A DNA stretch of 6,449 nucleotides from an uncultured Alphaproteobacteria bacterium (GCA_905480445.1 CAJQQJ010000093.1:1-6449); one strand, 5' to 3'; positions 1 through 5,916 are shown, numbered from the stretch's first letter. A program made the numbers and translations. The notes: a model not told the origin generated them from the letters alone.

Positions 1-828
1 GAACTCCACAGTACCAGCTGAGCAGTAGTCAACGATCCTGGAAAGTGCCACGGCTTGTTCGCCCATCGCTCTTCTTGTTTCTTCATCAAGAAACGGGCTT
101 GGCGCTTCTTCGACGACTTTTTGGTGGCGACGTTGAATGGAACACTCGCGCTCACCCAGATAGATAATATTACCGTGTTTATCACCCAAGATCTGGATTT
201 CGATATGGCGTGGTTGTTCAATGAACTTCTCGATAAAGATACGATCATCGCCAAAACTAGACATGGCTTCAGATTTAGCGGACAAAAAACCTTCCTTGGC
301 GCCAGCAGCATCGTAGGCAACGCGCATTCCTTTACCACCGCCACCGGCAGAGGCTTTGATCATGACTGGGAAGCCGATCTGCTCTGAGATCTCTAGCGCG
401 TGATTCTCATCGTCGATCAGATCCATATGGCCAGGAACTGTACTGACATTAGCGTCCATGGCAAGCTGCTTAGATTCAATCTTGTCGCCCATTGCGGCAA
501 TGGCCTTCACAGGTGGGCCGACAAAAACCACACCTACTTTTTCCAAAGATTGCGCAAAGTCTGAGTTTTCAGAAAGGAAACCGAAGCCAGGATGGACAGC
601 CTCAGCACCTGTATCCAAACAGGCCTGTACTATGCGATCTATAACGAGGTAGGATTCAGCAGATGCTGATGCGCCAATATGCACTGCTTCATCAGCCATC
701 TGGACATGAAGTCCACTAGCGTCTGCATCTGAATAAACTGCGACCGTTTGAATGCCCATCTTCTTGGCTGTTTTGATAACTCGACAAGCGATTTCGCCAC
801 GGTTGGCAATTAGAATTTTTTTGAACAC
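1..828 (-). CDS. pccA: Propionyl-CoA carboxylase alpha subunit (biotin carboxylase part), 3' end outside window
   Basis: Encodes the N-terminal 276 residues of a biotin-dependent acyl-CoA carboxylase alpha subunit. The family carboxylates biotin with ATP and bicarbonate; the beta subunit then makes (S)-methylmalonyl-CoA from propionyl-CoA in the cytosol. Seen: the N-terminal FKKILIANRGEIACRV, HPGFGFLSEN at about 72-81, K116, K158, the ATP-grasp loop SAGGGGKGM (160-168), H208, ERECSIQRRHQKVVEEAPSP (226 onward), and E275 in GTVEF. Each falls one residue or less from its E. coli AccC counterpart, so the biotin carboxylase core is intact as far as it goes. Later catalytic residues, and any BT and biotinyl domains, lie beyond the edge. 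The start is GTG at 828: an in-frame TAG lies directly before it (831-829), and GGAG (838-835) sits 6 nt upstream. No frameshift over the 276 codons. PccA is preferred over AccC or MccA because motifs such as AEAVHPGFGFLSEN and SSFGDDRIFIEKFI read like alphaproteobacterial PccA; the missing C-terminal half would settle it. Confidence 0.88.
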   Translation of the reverse strand, partial: MFKKILIANRGEIACRVIKTAKKMGIQTVAVYSDADASGLHVQMADEAVHIGASASAESYLVIDRIVQACLDTGAEAVHPGFGFLSENSDFAQSLEKVGVVFVGPPVKAIAAMGDKIESKQLAMDANVSTVPGHMDLIDDENHALEISEQIGFPVMIKASAGGGGKGMRVAYDAAGAKEGFLSAKSEAMSSFGDDRIFIEKFIEQPRHIEIQILGDKHGNIIYLGERECSIQRRHQKVVEEAPSPFLDEETRRAMGEQAVALSRIVDYCSAGTVEF

Positions 829-834
829 CTACTG

Positions 835-838
835 CTCC
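835..838 (-). promoter_or_regulatory. Ribosome binding site of pccA (decides the GTG start)
   Basis: On the minus strand GGAG lies 6 nt before a GTG codon. The codon just before the GTG is an in-frame TAG, so no longer reading frame is possible and the next in-frame ATG would remove the ATP-grasp N-terminus. Confidence 0.7.
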
Positions 839-896
839 CAGTTTAATGCTGTAGCCTCACCAAAGATACGGACTACATGAAGCTAAAATTTGCGCC

Positions 897-925
897 CTTA
901 TGCCCTCTTTTAAACAAAGAAACAA
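897..925 (-). promoter_or_regulatory. Weak candidate promoter for pccA in the divergent intergenic region
   Basis: On the minus strand TTGTTT (925-920) and CATAAG (902-897) are separated by 17 nt and would start transcription about 60 nt before the pccA GTG. Each box matches the sigma-70 consensus only partly (3 of 6 and 4 of 6), so this is a guess. I see no convincing plus-strand promoter for the gene at 1059 in the same 230-bp gap; TAATAA at 1020-1025 is a possible -10 without a good -35. Confidence 0.2.
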
Positions 926-1058
926 GCAGCTAGGCTGCGCCATAACTTAGCAGAAAGGGTGCTTGGCTAAGGTTTTTCTCGGAAGACTGCTCTCGTCACT
1001 TTTCCGCCATGTTCTGAAGTAATAAACAATCGAACTCGTAGCAAAGCGGATAGGTTTG

Positions 1059-1760
1059 ATGGGTTTCTGGCGAAAAATAGATAAACTAGCACAAGGCTCT
1101 ATATTTGAGAGCCTAACCAGCAGTGTCAGCAGCCAACTGAACAACTGGCAACATAAACGCAAAGACAAAACCCAAGATGTTTCCTTTACTATTGGCGTAA
1201 TCGTTCTTGGCGCAAAATTGGCCAAAGCAGACGGTAAAGTCACACGTGATGAAATTTCCGCATTTAAGGAAGTCTTTGACGTTCCCGAAAGCGAAAAGAA
1301 AAACGTTGGACGCCTTTTTGATTCGGCCAAAAACAATGTTGATGGCTTTGAAGTCTACGCCAAGCAGATCGGTAAAATGTTCAGCGAACGTCCAGAAGTT
1401 CTCAGAAATCTGCTGGGTTGTCTCTACCATATAGCCGACGCCGACGGCGAAGTGACGGAGGGTGAACTTAGCTATCTTTATTCCGTTTGTGGCCATTTTG
1501 GCCTTAGTGATGACGATTTCTCCAATCTGGGCCCTGATGCCCATGCTATGTCATCATCCAATCCTTTTCATACACTAGGTTTAGAACCTTCCGACGAGGA
1601 AGCTACTATCAAAAAGAAGTACCGGACACTTGTGAAAGAAAATCACCCTGACAGGCTCCTGGCAGAAGGTGCGGATGATGAAACTTTTGAAAAAGCTAAC
1701 AGACGGCTTGCCGAAATCAACGCTGCTTACCGTGCAATTAAAGAAACCAAGGGTTTTTAA
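1059..1760 (+). CDS. TerB-domain / J-domain co-chaperone (DjlA-like, soluble)
   Basis: A 233-residue protein with two parts. Residues about 41-155 are an all-helical TerB-like domain, recognisable by two acidic repeats, KADGKVTRDE (56-65) and DADGEVTEGE (127-136), as in the central domain of DjlA. Residues about 168-233 are a J domain: NPFHTLGL opens helix I, KKKYRTLVKENHPD leads into the HPD motif at 196-198, and NRRLAEINAAYRAIK is helix III. By family knowledge the HPD loop stimulates DnaK ATPase, so this should be a DnaK co-chaperone; its client is unknown. E. coli DjlA has an N-terminal membrane anchor; here the N-terminus (MGFWRKIDKLAQGS) has no membrane segment, so the protein should be cytosolic. 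The ATG at 1059 is chosen over the TTG at 1056; the only Shine-Dalgarno-like bases are a weak GGA (1048-1050). It lies 44 bp before rnpB. A peptidoglycan amidase gene often neighbours this gene in related bacteria and is absent here. Confidence 0.85.
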   Translation: MGFWRKIDKLAQGSIFESLTSSVSSQLNNWQHKRKDKTQDVSFTIGVIVLGAKLAKADGKVTRDEISAFKEVFDVPESEKKNVGRLFDSAKNNVDGFEVYAKQIGKMFSERPEVLRNLLGCLYHIADADGEVTEGELSYLYSVCGHFGLSDDDFSNLGPDAHAMSSSNPFHTLGLEPSDEEATIKKKYRTLVKENHPDRLLAEGADDETFEKANRRLAEINAAYRAIKETKGF

Positions 1761-1804
1761 CTTTCGGCCCTAGCTTCCAAAATCCAAAAAGACTAAAGAG
1801 ATCG

Positions 1805-2151
<347 letters not shown>

Positions 2152-2290
2152 TTTTTACATTTCAAAACCGGCTCACATCCTGCGTATTGCACGACACCAA
2201 GCCAAACGAGAACAAAGCAAAAACATTACATTTACATGTACTTTAAAGTAAAGAAGTAACGAATTACGACTATTGCAACAATGTCACACT

Positions 2291-2320
2291 ACGACTCCAT
2301 AAACCAAAGACACGACTCCA
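2291..2320 (+). repeat. Direct 9-bp repeat ACGACTCCA, 21 bp apart
   Basis: ACGACTCCA occurs exactly at 2291-2299 and 2312-2320, start to start 21 bp, close to two helical turns. Each copy contains a GACTC. Shorter copies, ACGACT, lie at 2266-2271 and 2366-2371. The arrangement would place identical sites on one face of the helix, as for a regulator binding direct repeats; no protein can be assigned. Confidence 0.5.
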
Positions 2321-2372
2321 ATTCGAATCGGATTTTTGTCAATATATTCCAAATCATTACTTAAAACGACTC
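2293..2372. promoter_or_regulatory. Cluster of four GANTC (CcrM methylation) sites
   Basis: GACTC at 2293-2297, GACTC at 2314-2318, GAATC at 2325-2329 and GACTC at 2368-2372 lie within 80 bp; a fifth, GATTC, is at 2467-2471. GANTC is the target of the alphaproteobacterial cell-cycle methylase CcrM, and GcrA acts at methylated GANTC promoters. From base composition about 0.3 sites are expected in 80 bp. That this organism has CcrM/GcrA is inferred, not seen here. Confidence 0.5.
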
Positions 2373-2397
2373 GACGACACTAAATATTGTGTCGAGT
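2369..2397 (+). repeat. Inverted repeat / hairpin, possible weak terminator
   Basis: CGACAC (2375-2380) pairs with GTGTCG (2389-2394) around an 8-nt A+T loop. The stem extends by ACT (2369-2371) with AGT (2395-2397) across a 3-nt bulge on the left arm. T-rich bases (TTTATTT, from about 2397) follow, so in RNA it resembles an imperfect intrinsic terminator that could stop read-through from upstream. It could equally be an operator. Confidence 0.45.
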
Positions 2398-2413
2398 TTA
2401 TTTACAAAACTTC

Positions 2414-2443
2414 GCGAATACTTGAATTCGCCTAAGTATTCGC
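2414..2443. repeat. Perfect 10-bp inverted repeat
   Basis: GCGAATACTT (2414-2423) is the exact reverse complement of AAGTATTCGC (2434-2443), with a 10-nt spacer whose outer bases allow one more G-U pair in RNA. No T-run follows, so it is not a standard terminator. The arm-to-arm centre distance of 20 bp would suit a dimeric DNA-binding protein, and a structured 5' leader is the alternative. It lies 16 bp after the hairpin at 2369-2397. Confidence 0.55.
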
Positions 2444-2455
2444 TATCTAATTACA

Positions 2456-2484
2456 TTGATAACCAGGATTCGTCATGATATCTC
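2456..2484 (+). promoter_or_regulatory. Candidate sigma-70 promoter of the dcw operon with a GANTC in the spacer
   Basis: TTGATA (2456-2461) and TATCTC (2479-2484) are exactly 17 nt apart. Each matches the consensus at 4 of 6 positions. GATTC (2467-2471) sits between them, the layout described for GcrA/CcrM-controlled promoters in Caulobacter. Transcription would start near 2491, about 80 nt before the first ribosome-binding site. Motif evidence only. Confidence 0.35.
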
Positions 2485-2533
2485 CTTGTTCAGACGAAAC
2501 GGGGAAAGCAGCTCATATTTCGGGGCTGATAAT

Positions 2534-2548
2534 TTAAGCAATTTTTAA
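2534..2548 (+). promoter_or_regulatory. CtrA binding site, TTAA-N7-TTAA
   Basis: TTAA (2534-2537) and TTAA (2545-2548) are separated by exactly seven bases (GCAATTT), a perfect full match to the consensus for CtrA, the alphaproteobacterial cell-cycle response regulator. By composition such a site is expected roughly 0.04 times in this intergenic region. It lies 20 bp before the GGAGG of the first reading frame of the operon. No good -10 lies at the distance expected for activation; GATAAT (2528-2533) and TGTAAT (2551-2556) flank it closely, so repression is at least as likely as activation. Confidence 0.6.
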
Positions 2549-2568
2549 ATTGTAATTTTGTTGAAAGC

Positions 2569-2573
2569 GGAGG
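2569..2573 (+). promoter_or_regulatory. Strong ribosome binding site before the mraZ relic
   Basis: GGAGG lies 4 nt before GTG 2578. It is the only strong Shine-Dalgarno sequence in front of rsmH and is more than 100 nt too far upstream to serve the rsmH start directly. It therefore supports translation of the short frame at 2578, or of the overlapping ATG 2576 frame (spacing only 2 nt). Confidence 0.6.
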
Positions 2574-2577
2574 TTAT

Positions 2578-2679
2578 GTGTCTCTATTCTTGGACACCTA
2601 CACCATTAAAAAGAGCAAGACGAGCCATAGCGCTCATGTGCGGAACCGCGCCTCTTTGTCAAAAGCTTTTGCTTCATGA
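2578..2679 (+). pseudogene. mraZ: Internally deleted mraZ relic (33 codons), possible coupling peptide for rsmH
   Basis: A GTG-started 33-residue frame sits exactly where mraZ stands in most dcw clusters, immediately before rsmH. Its first 11 residues, VSLFLDTYTIK, resemble the N-terminus of alphaproteobacterial MraZ (of the form MALFLSTYVNK). Its second half, with HSAHVRNRAS, is reminiscent of the charged C-terminal helix of MraZ (HxxxxRxRA). The central part, including the DNA-binding and repeated AbrB-like folds of this roughly 150-residue regulator, is missing, so it cannot act as MraZ. GGAGG at 2569-2573 drives it, and its TGA overlaps the rsmH ATG as ATGA, so its translation may still deliver ribosomes to rsmH. 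The MraZ origin is my inference from remembered family sequences. The alternative is an unrelated leader peptide. The frame from ATG 2576 gives an unrelated 40-residue frame that runs past the rsmH start. Confidence 0.55.
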
Positions 2680-3701
2680 GTTCGTCTGTGAGCTCTAAGC
2701 CTTCTTCACCCCACCATGATCATATACCTGTCCTTGGCAAAGAAGCTGTACAATGGCTAGATCCGCAAGATGAAGGCACATATGTTGATGGAACTTTTGG
2801 AGCTGGCGGTTATTGCCGATTAATCTTAGAAACTTCCAAGTGCAATTTGATCGCTATTGACCGCGATCCTGAAGCTATTAAGCGCGGCAAAGAGCTAGAA
2901 ATTGAATATCCAGGTCGGTTCCAAATTCTTCACGGAACATTCGGCGACTTAGACATTTTGCTTGAAGAAGCCGGTATCACCGAAATAAGTGGCATCGTTT
3001 TGGATCTTGGTGTTTCCTCAATGCAGCTGGACACACCAGAACGCGGCTTTTCCTTCCGCTTTGATGCACCGCTTAACATGAGAATGGACCAAGGAAGCTT
3101 GGCCCAAACCATAACCGCCTCTGACATCGTCAACACCTATGACGAAGAAAAGTTGGCCAGCATAATTTACAAATATGGAGAGGAGCGTAAATCGCGCTGG
3201 ATTGCCCGAGCAATCTGCAAGCAGCGAATGATCGCCCCCATCACAAGAACAACTGAGCTTGTTAGTATTGTTAGCTCTGTTGTACGTAGGCGACCTGGTG
3301 GCAATAATCCTGCCACCAAGACATTTCAAGCCTTACGTATTTATTTAAATGACGAACTGGGAGAACTTGAACGTGGGATGGCAGCTGCCGAACGCGTTCT
3401 TCAACCGGGGGGTCGCTTGGTGATCGTTACTTTTCATTCCCTAGAAGATCGCCAGGTCAAACTATTTTTCAAAGAAAGATCTGGACGGACCCCTTCGGGT
3501 TCGAGGTATTTGCCAGATACAAGTGATTTAAGCAGACAGCCGTCAGATTTGAGCCGACAGCCGTCATTTTCTATGCTAACAGGGCGCGCGGTGCCTCCCA
3601 GTGAGGAGGAGATATTATCTAACACCCGCGCCCGGTCAGCACGTTTAAGGGCTGCCCAAAGAACCAATGCACCAGCCTGGGATCAGAAAGTTGCTGCATG
3701 A
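2676..3701 (+). CDS. rsmH: 16S rRNA (cytosine-1402-N4)-methyltransferase RsmH (MraW)
   Basis: SAM-dependent methyltransferase that, by family knowledge, adds the N4 methyl group to C1402 of 16S rRNA in the ribosomal P site. Seen over 341 residues: HIPVLGKEAV (16-25), the SAM-binding loop VDGTFGAGGY (37-46), IAIDRDPEA (59-67), GIVLDLGVSSMQLD (106-119) with PERGFSF, LNMRMDQ (133-139), YKYGEERKSRWIARAI (165-180), PATKTFQALRIYLNDEL (212-228), VIVTFHSLEDRQVK (249-262) and the C-terminal RARSARLRAAQRT. The family core is complete; the length is slightly above the 313 residues of E. coli, partly from an N-terminal extension and a duplicated SDLSRQP in the late linker. ATG 2676 is the only start in frame after the TAG at 2628-2630. 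It has no Shine-Dalgarno sequence, so it probably depends on coupling to the preceding short frame. It overlaps ftsL by 4 bp. Confidence 0.97.
   Translation: MSSSVSSKPSSPHHDHIPVLGKEAVQWLDPQDEGTYVDGTFGAGGYCRLILETSKCNLIAIDRDPEAIKRGKELEIEYPGRFQILHGTFGDLDILLEEAGITEISGIVLDLGVSSMQLDTPERGFSFRFDAPLNMRMDQGSLAQTITASDIVNTYDEEKLASIIYKYGEERKSRWIARAICKQRMIAPITRTTELVSIVSSVVRRRPGGNNPATKTFQALRIYLNDELGELERGMAAAERVLQPGGRLVIVTFHSLEDRQVKLFFKERSGRTPSGSRYLPDTSDLSRQPSDLSRQPSFSMLTGRAVPPSEEEILSNTRARSARLRAAQRTNAPAWDQKVAA
3522..3563 (+). repeat. In-frame tandem 21-bp duplication inside rsmH
   Basis: Units 3522-3542 and 3543-3563 both encode SDLSRQP (residues 283-296). They differ at 5 of 21 bases, all silent, including a serine written AGT in one copy and TCA in the other. 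It lies in the variable linker before the conserved MLTGRAVPPSEEEI segment. Confidence 0.85.
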
Positions 3702-4168
3702 TCAGATTGTCGACCATTTTGTGGCCGGTGGTGATTGGACTAGTTGCATTCACCCTGTTCCAGGTGAAATACAAGGTTTCCAAATTAAGTGGAGAGCTTG
3801 ATTCCGTTCGCTCGGAAATCGTTCAAACCGAATCAGCTATGGAAGTTCTAAAAGCTGAATGGGCACACCTTAACAACCCGACCTACATCACAGAATTGAC
3901 AGAGAAGTATCTGTCTGATGGTAAAAGAATTCAGGCTCACATTGGCTCGATTGATTCAATCCCAATGAGAGCCAACTTGCCGACGCCGCTACAAGACAAA
4001 TCTTCAAGCCAAGTTTTGTTCTCGGACAAAGAACAAGAGCTACCTGTAAAAGACCTGTTAGTGCCCTCCTCGCCGGAAGTCACCGCCGTCAAAGGTAGCC
4101 TTAGAAAACAATACAGCCTTGATGAAATCGGCCAGCTCGTTGAGCAACTAGAAAGCACCAGTCAATGA
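3698..4168 (+). CDS. ftsL: Cell division protein FtsL
   Basis: A 156-residue bitopic membrane protein. A short cytoplasmic start (MIRLST) leads into one membrane segment (about 7-23, ILWPVVIGLVAFTLFQV). A periplasmic coiled coil follows (about 27-57, KLSGELDSVRSEIVQTESAMEVLKAEW, with heptad hydrophobics), then LNNPTYITELTEKYL (58-72), the conserved end of the alphaproteobacterial FtsL helix. The remaining 80 residues are low-complexity and probably disordered. By family knowledge FtsL forms a complex with FtsB and FtsQ and helps activate FtsWI at the septum. FtsL proteins are poorly conserved, so position between rsmH and ftsI is a main argument. The start is fixed by the ATGA overlap with rsmH (3698-3701), and the stop overlaps the ftsI start in the same way (4165-4168). 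No strong Shine-Dalgarno sequence, so coupling is likely. Confidence 0.88.
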   Translation: MIRLSTILWPVVIGLVAFTLFQVKYKVSKLSGELDSVRSEIVQTESAMEVLKAEWAHLNNPTYITELTEKYLSDGKRIQAHIGSIDSIPMRANLPTPLQDKSSSQVLFSDKEQELPVKDLLVPSSPEVTAVKGSLRKQYSLDEIGQLVEQLESTSQ

Positions 4169-5916
4169 CAGAGCTTTCTCCAGATGGCCGCTTGCACCAA
4201 AAAGGCATCAGAGGGCTGTTTTATCGCCTTTTCCACCTGCCAGGTTTAGAGCCCGCTTTCACAAGAAGTAATAAGTTTCGCCTCGGCATGTTGGTTCTGT
4301 TTTTTTGTTTCTCATTCACCGCAATCGCTTCAAAACTATTCTATCTCTCGTTCTATATTGATCGCGACGCGAAACCCTTCATCCACATTGCCAGCGACGG
4401 TGGGTTCATCAAGAACAGAGCCGACTTGGTTGATCGCAACGGGATCGTTTTAGCAACCAATCTGCTCAAACCCTCATTATTCGCTGATCCCAGCCAAATC
4501 ATGGATGTCGACGAAGCGGCCTATCACTTGGCTTCTGTCCTGGATGATCTTGATGTTGGCAAAGTTCGTAAGCAACTTTCAGGCGACGGTAAATTTGTTT
4601 GGATCAAACGCAATCTAACACCAAGGCAAAAACAAGAGATTAATGAGCTCGGGTTGCCCGGTCTCTACTTCCGCAATGAACAACAACGAGTTTATCCTCT
4701 TGGTTCCTTGACCGCTCACATCGTTGGCATGACCGATATCGATAACAAGGGTGTTGCTGGTGTGGAACGGTCACTTGACGCCATGCTCGGGTCAACGTCT
4801 GCTCCCGTTGAGTTATCGATCGATGTTCGCGTACAGCATGCAATCGAAGAGTCCGTTCAGGCTGCTATTACTAAGTTTAACGCCGTGGCTGGCGCCGGCA
4901 TTGTCCTGGATGCCAAGACTTCCGAAGTTCTCGGCATGGTGTCTCTACCGACTTTTGACCCTTATGATCCTAATAACATTACCGACGAACAACGATTTAA
5001 TCGCGCAACGCTTGGCATGTATGAGTTTGGTTCTGTTTTCAAAATTTTTACTGCCGCGATGGCATTGGAAAGCGGAAAGGTTAGAATGACAGACGTTTTT
5101 GATGCCACCAACCCGATTAAGATCTCACGTTTTGAAATTAGGGATTTTGAAGACGGAGAAAAACGCCCTCTTTCACTTAGAGAAGTGATTAAGCATTCAT
5201 CGAACATTGGTGCCGCCAAGATTGCCGTTAAGGTTGGCACGCGCAACCAACAAGCTTTCCTCAAACGCTTGGGCTTGTTGAACCCTATAGCCATTGAACT
5301 GCCAGAAATCGGTAAACCACAGTTCCCTAAGACTTGGCGTGAAATCAACACGATGACGATTTCTTTTGGTCACGGCCTGTCAGTTAGTCTTCTACACACG
5401 GTAAACGCCATGGCCAGCCTGGTTAATGGTGGTCAGCTTCACCATCCAACACTTATCAAGCGCGAAACGCCAACCCTCGTGCAAGGCGAAAGTGTAGTTT
5501 CAGAAAAGACCTCCGACCAGGTAAGGGATCTCCTGAGAATGGTTGTCACAGAAGGTACCGGTAAAAATGCTGCAGTGAAAGGATATCTTGTTGGCGGTAA
5601 AACTGGCACAGCTGAAAAGCCGAAGAGAAACGGATACTCAGAAAAGTCTCTACTCTCTTCATTCATCGCTTCCTACCCCATGGATGACCCTCGCTACGTT
5701 GTTATGGTTACTGTGGATGAGCCAAAGCCAATCAAAGAATCATATGGCTATGCCACTGGCGGCTGGGTAGCCGCACCTGCCGTTGGTCAAATCATAGAAA
5801 CAACTGCACCTATCTTAGGCGTAGAACCAAGGGGCGCTATAGCCGCGGCGGCTCAGGCAAGAAACGCTGTCGGTCAGGCTGTGAGTTACCAGGTGAACGG
5901 TAATGCGGCTGAATGA
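4165..5916 (+). CDS. ftsI: Septal peptidoglycan transpeptidase FtsI (PBP3)
   Basis: Class B penicillin-binding protein of 583 residues; by family knowledge it cross-links septal peptidoglycan together with the FtsW glycosyltransferase. Residues 1-40 are cytoplasmic; about 41-64 form the single membrane anchor (GMLVLFFCFSFTAIASKLFY). The dimerisation domain begins near RADLVDRNGIVLATNL (85-100) and includes YPLGSLTAHIVGMTDIDNKGVAGVE. The transpeptidase domain carries all three active-site motifs: S290-V-F-K293 with the acylated serine, S345-S-N347, and K479-T-G-T482 in VGGKTGTAEK; SFGHG is at 400-404. Length and domain order are normal, with no PASTA domains. The alanine-rich tail (554-583) is unremarkable. 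FtsI is chosen over other class B PBPs from its place between ftsL and murE. The start is at the ATGA overlap with ftsL; only a weak GAAAG lies upstream. The last 14 bp overlap murE. Confidence 0.96.
   Translation: MTELSPDGRLHQKGIRGLFYRLFHLPGLEPAFTRSNKFRLGMLVLFFCFSFTAIASKLFYLSFYIDRDAKPFIHIASDGGFIKNRADLVDRNGIVLATNLLKPSLFADPSQIMDVDEAAYHLASVLDDLDVGKVRKQLSGDGKFVWIKRNLTPRQKQEINELGLPGLYFRNEQQRVYPLGSLTAHIVGMTDIDNKGVAGVERSLDAMLGSTSAPVELSIDVRVQHAIEESVQAAITKFNAVAGAGIVLDAKTSEVLGMVSLPTFDPYDPNNITDEQRFNRATLGMYEFGSVFKIFTAAMALESGKVRMTDVFDATNPIKISRFEIRDFEDGEKRPLSLREVIKHSSNIGAAKIAVKVGTRNQQAFLKRLGLLNPIAIELPEIGKPQFPKTWREINTMTISFGHGLSVSLLHTVNAMASLVNGGQLHHPTLIKRETPTLVQGESVVSEKTSDQVRDLLRMVVTEGTGKNAAVKGYLVGGKTGTAEKPKRNGYSEKSLLSSFIASYPMDDPRYVVMVTVDEPKPIKESYGYATGGWVAAPAVGQIIETTAPILGVEPRGAIAAAAQARNAVGQAVSYQVNGNAAE
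5891..5896 (+). promoter_or_regulatory. Ribosome binding site of murE inside the end of ftsI
   Basis: AGGTGA lies 6 nt before ATG 5903, within the last codons of ftsI. It decides the murE start, which overlaps ftsI by 14 bp in another frame. Confidence 0.65.

Larger units (their letters stand above)
2157..2568. other. A+T-rich intergenic regulatory stretch between rnpB and the dcw operon
   Basis: About 410 bp with no reading frame that resembles a protein. The longest plus-strand candidate noted is a 27-codon frame from ATG 2281 with no Shine-Dalgarno sequence, which I reject. The stretch holds tandem palindromes (2233-2250), four ACGACT hexamers (2266, 2291, 2312, 2366), five GANTC methylation sites (2293, 2314, 2325, 2368, 2467), two long inverted repeats (2369-2397 and 2414-2443), a candidate promoter with a GANTC in its spacer (2456-2484) and a CtrA box (2534-2548). 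It most likely controls the division and cell-wall operon downstream. Confidence 0.7.

Noticed and set aside
55..652. Plus-strand frames of 110 and 64 codons opposite pccA
   Set aside because: They lie antisense to a continuous, motif-rich pccA frame and resemble no protein family.
946..977. Hairpin CTTAGC/GCTAAG followed by TTTTT in the divergent intergenic region
   Set aside because: A 6-bp stem with a 14-nt loop is weak, and no plus-strand gene lies upstream that would need a terminator.
2281..2364. 27-codon plus-strand frame from ATG 2281
   Set aside because: No Shine-Dalgarno sequence and no family resemblance, and it lies within a repeat- and GANTC-rich regulatory stretch.
2561..2590. 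Promoter-like TTGAAA-18-TATTCT
   Set aside because: It overlaps the GGAGG and the start of the short frame, so it would transcribe only rsmH without a usable ribosome-binding site; kept as a minor possibility only.
2576..2698. 40-codon frame from ATG 2576
   Set aside because: The Shine-Dalgarno spacing is only 2 nt and the product resembles nothing; the overlapping GTG 2578 frame has better spacing, MraZ-like ends and an ATGA junction.
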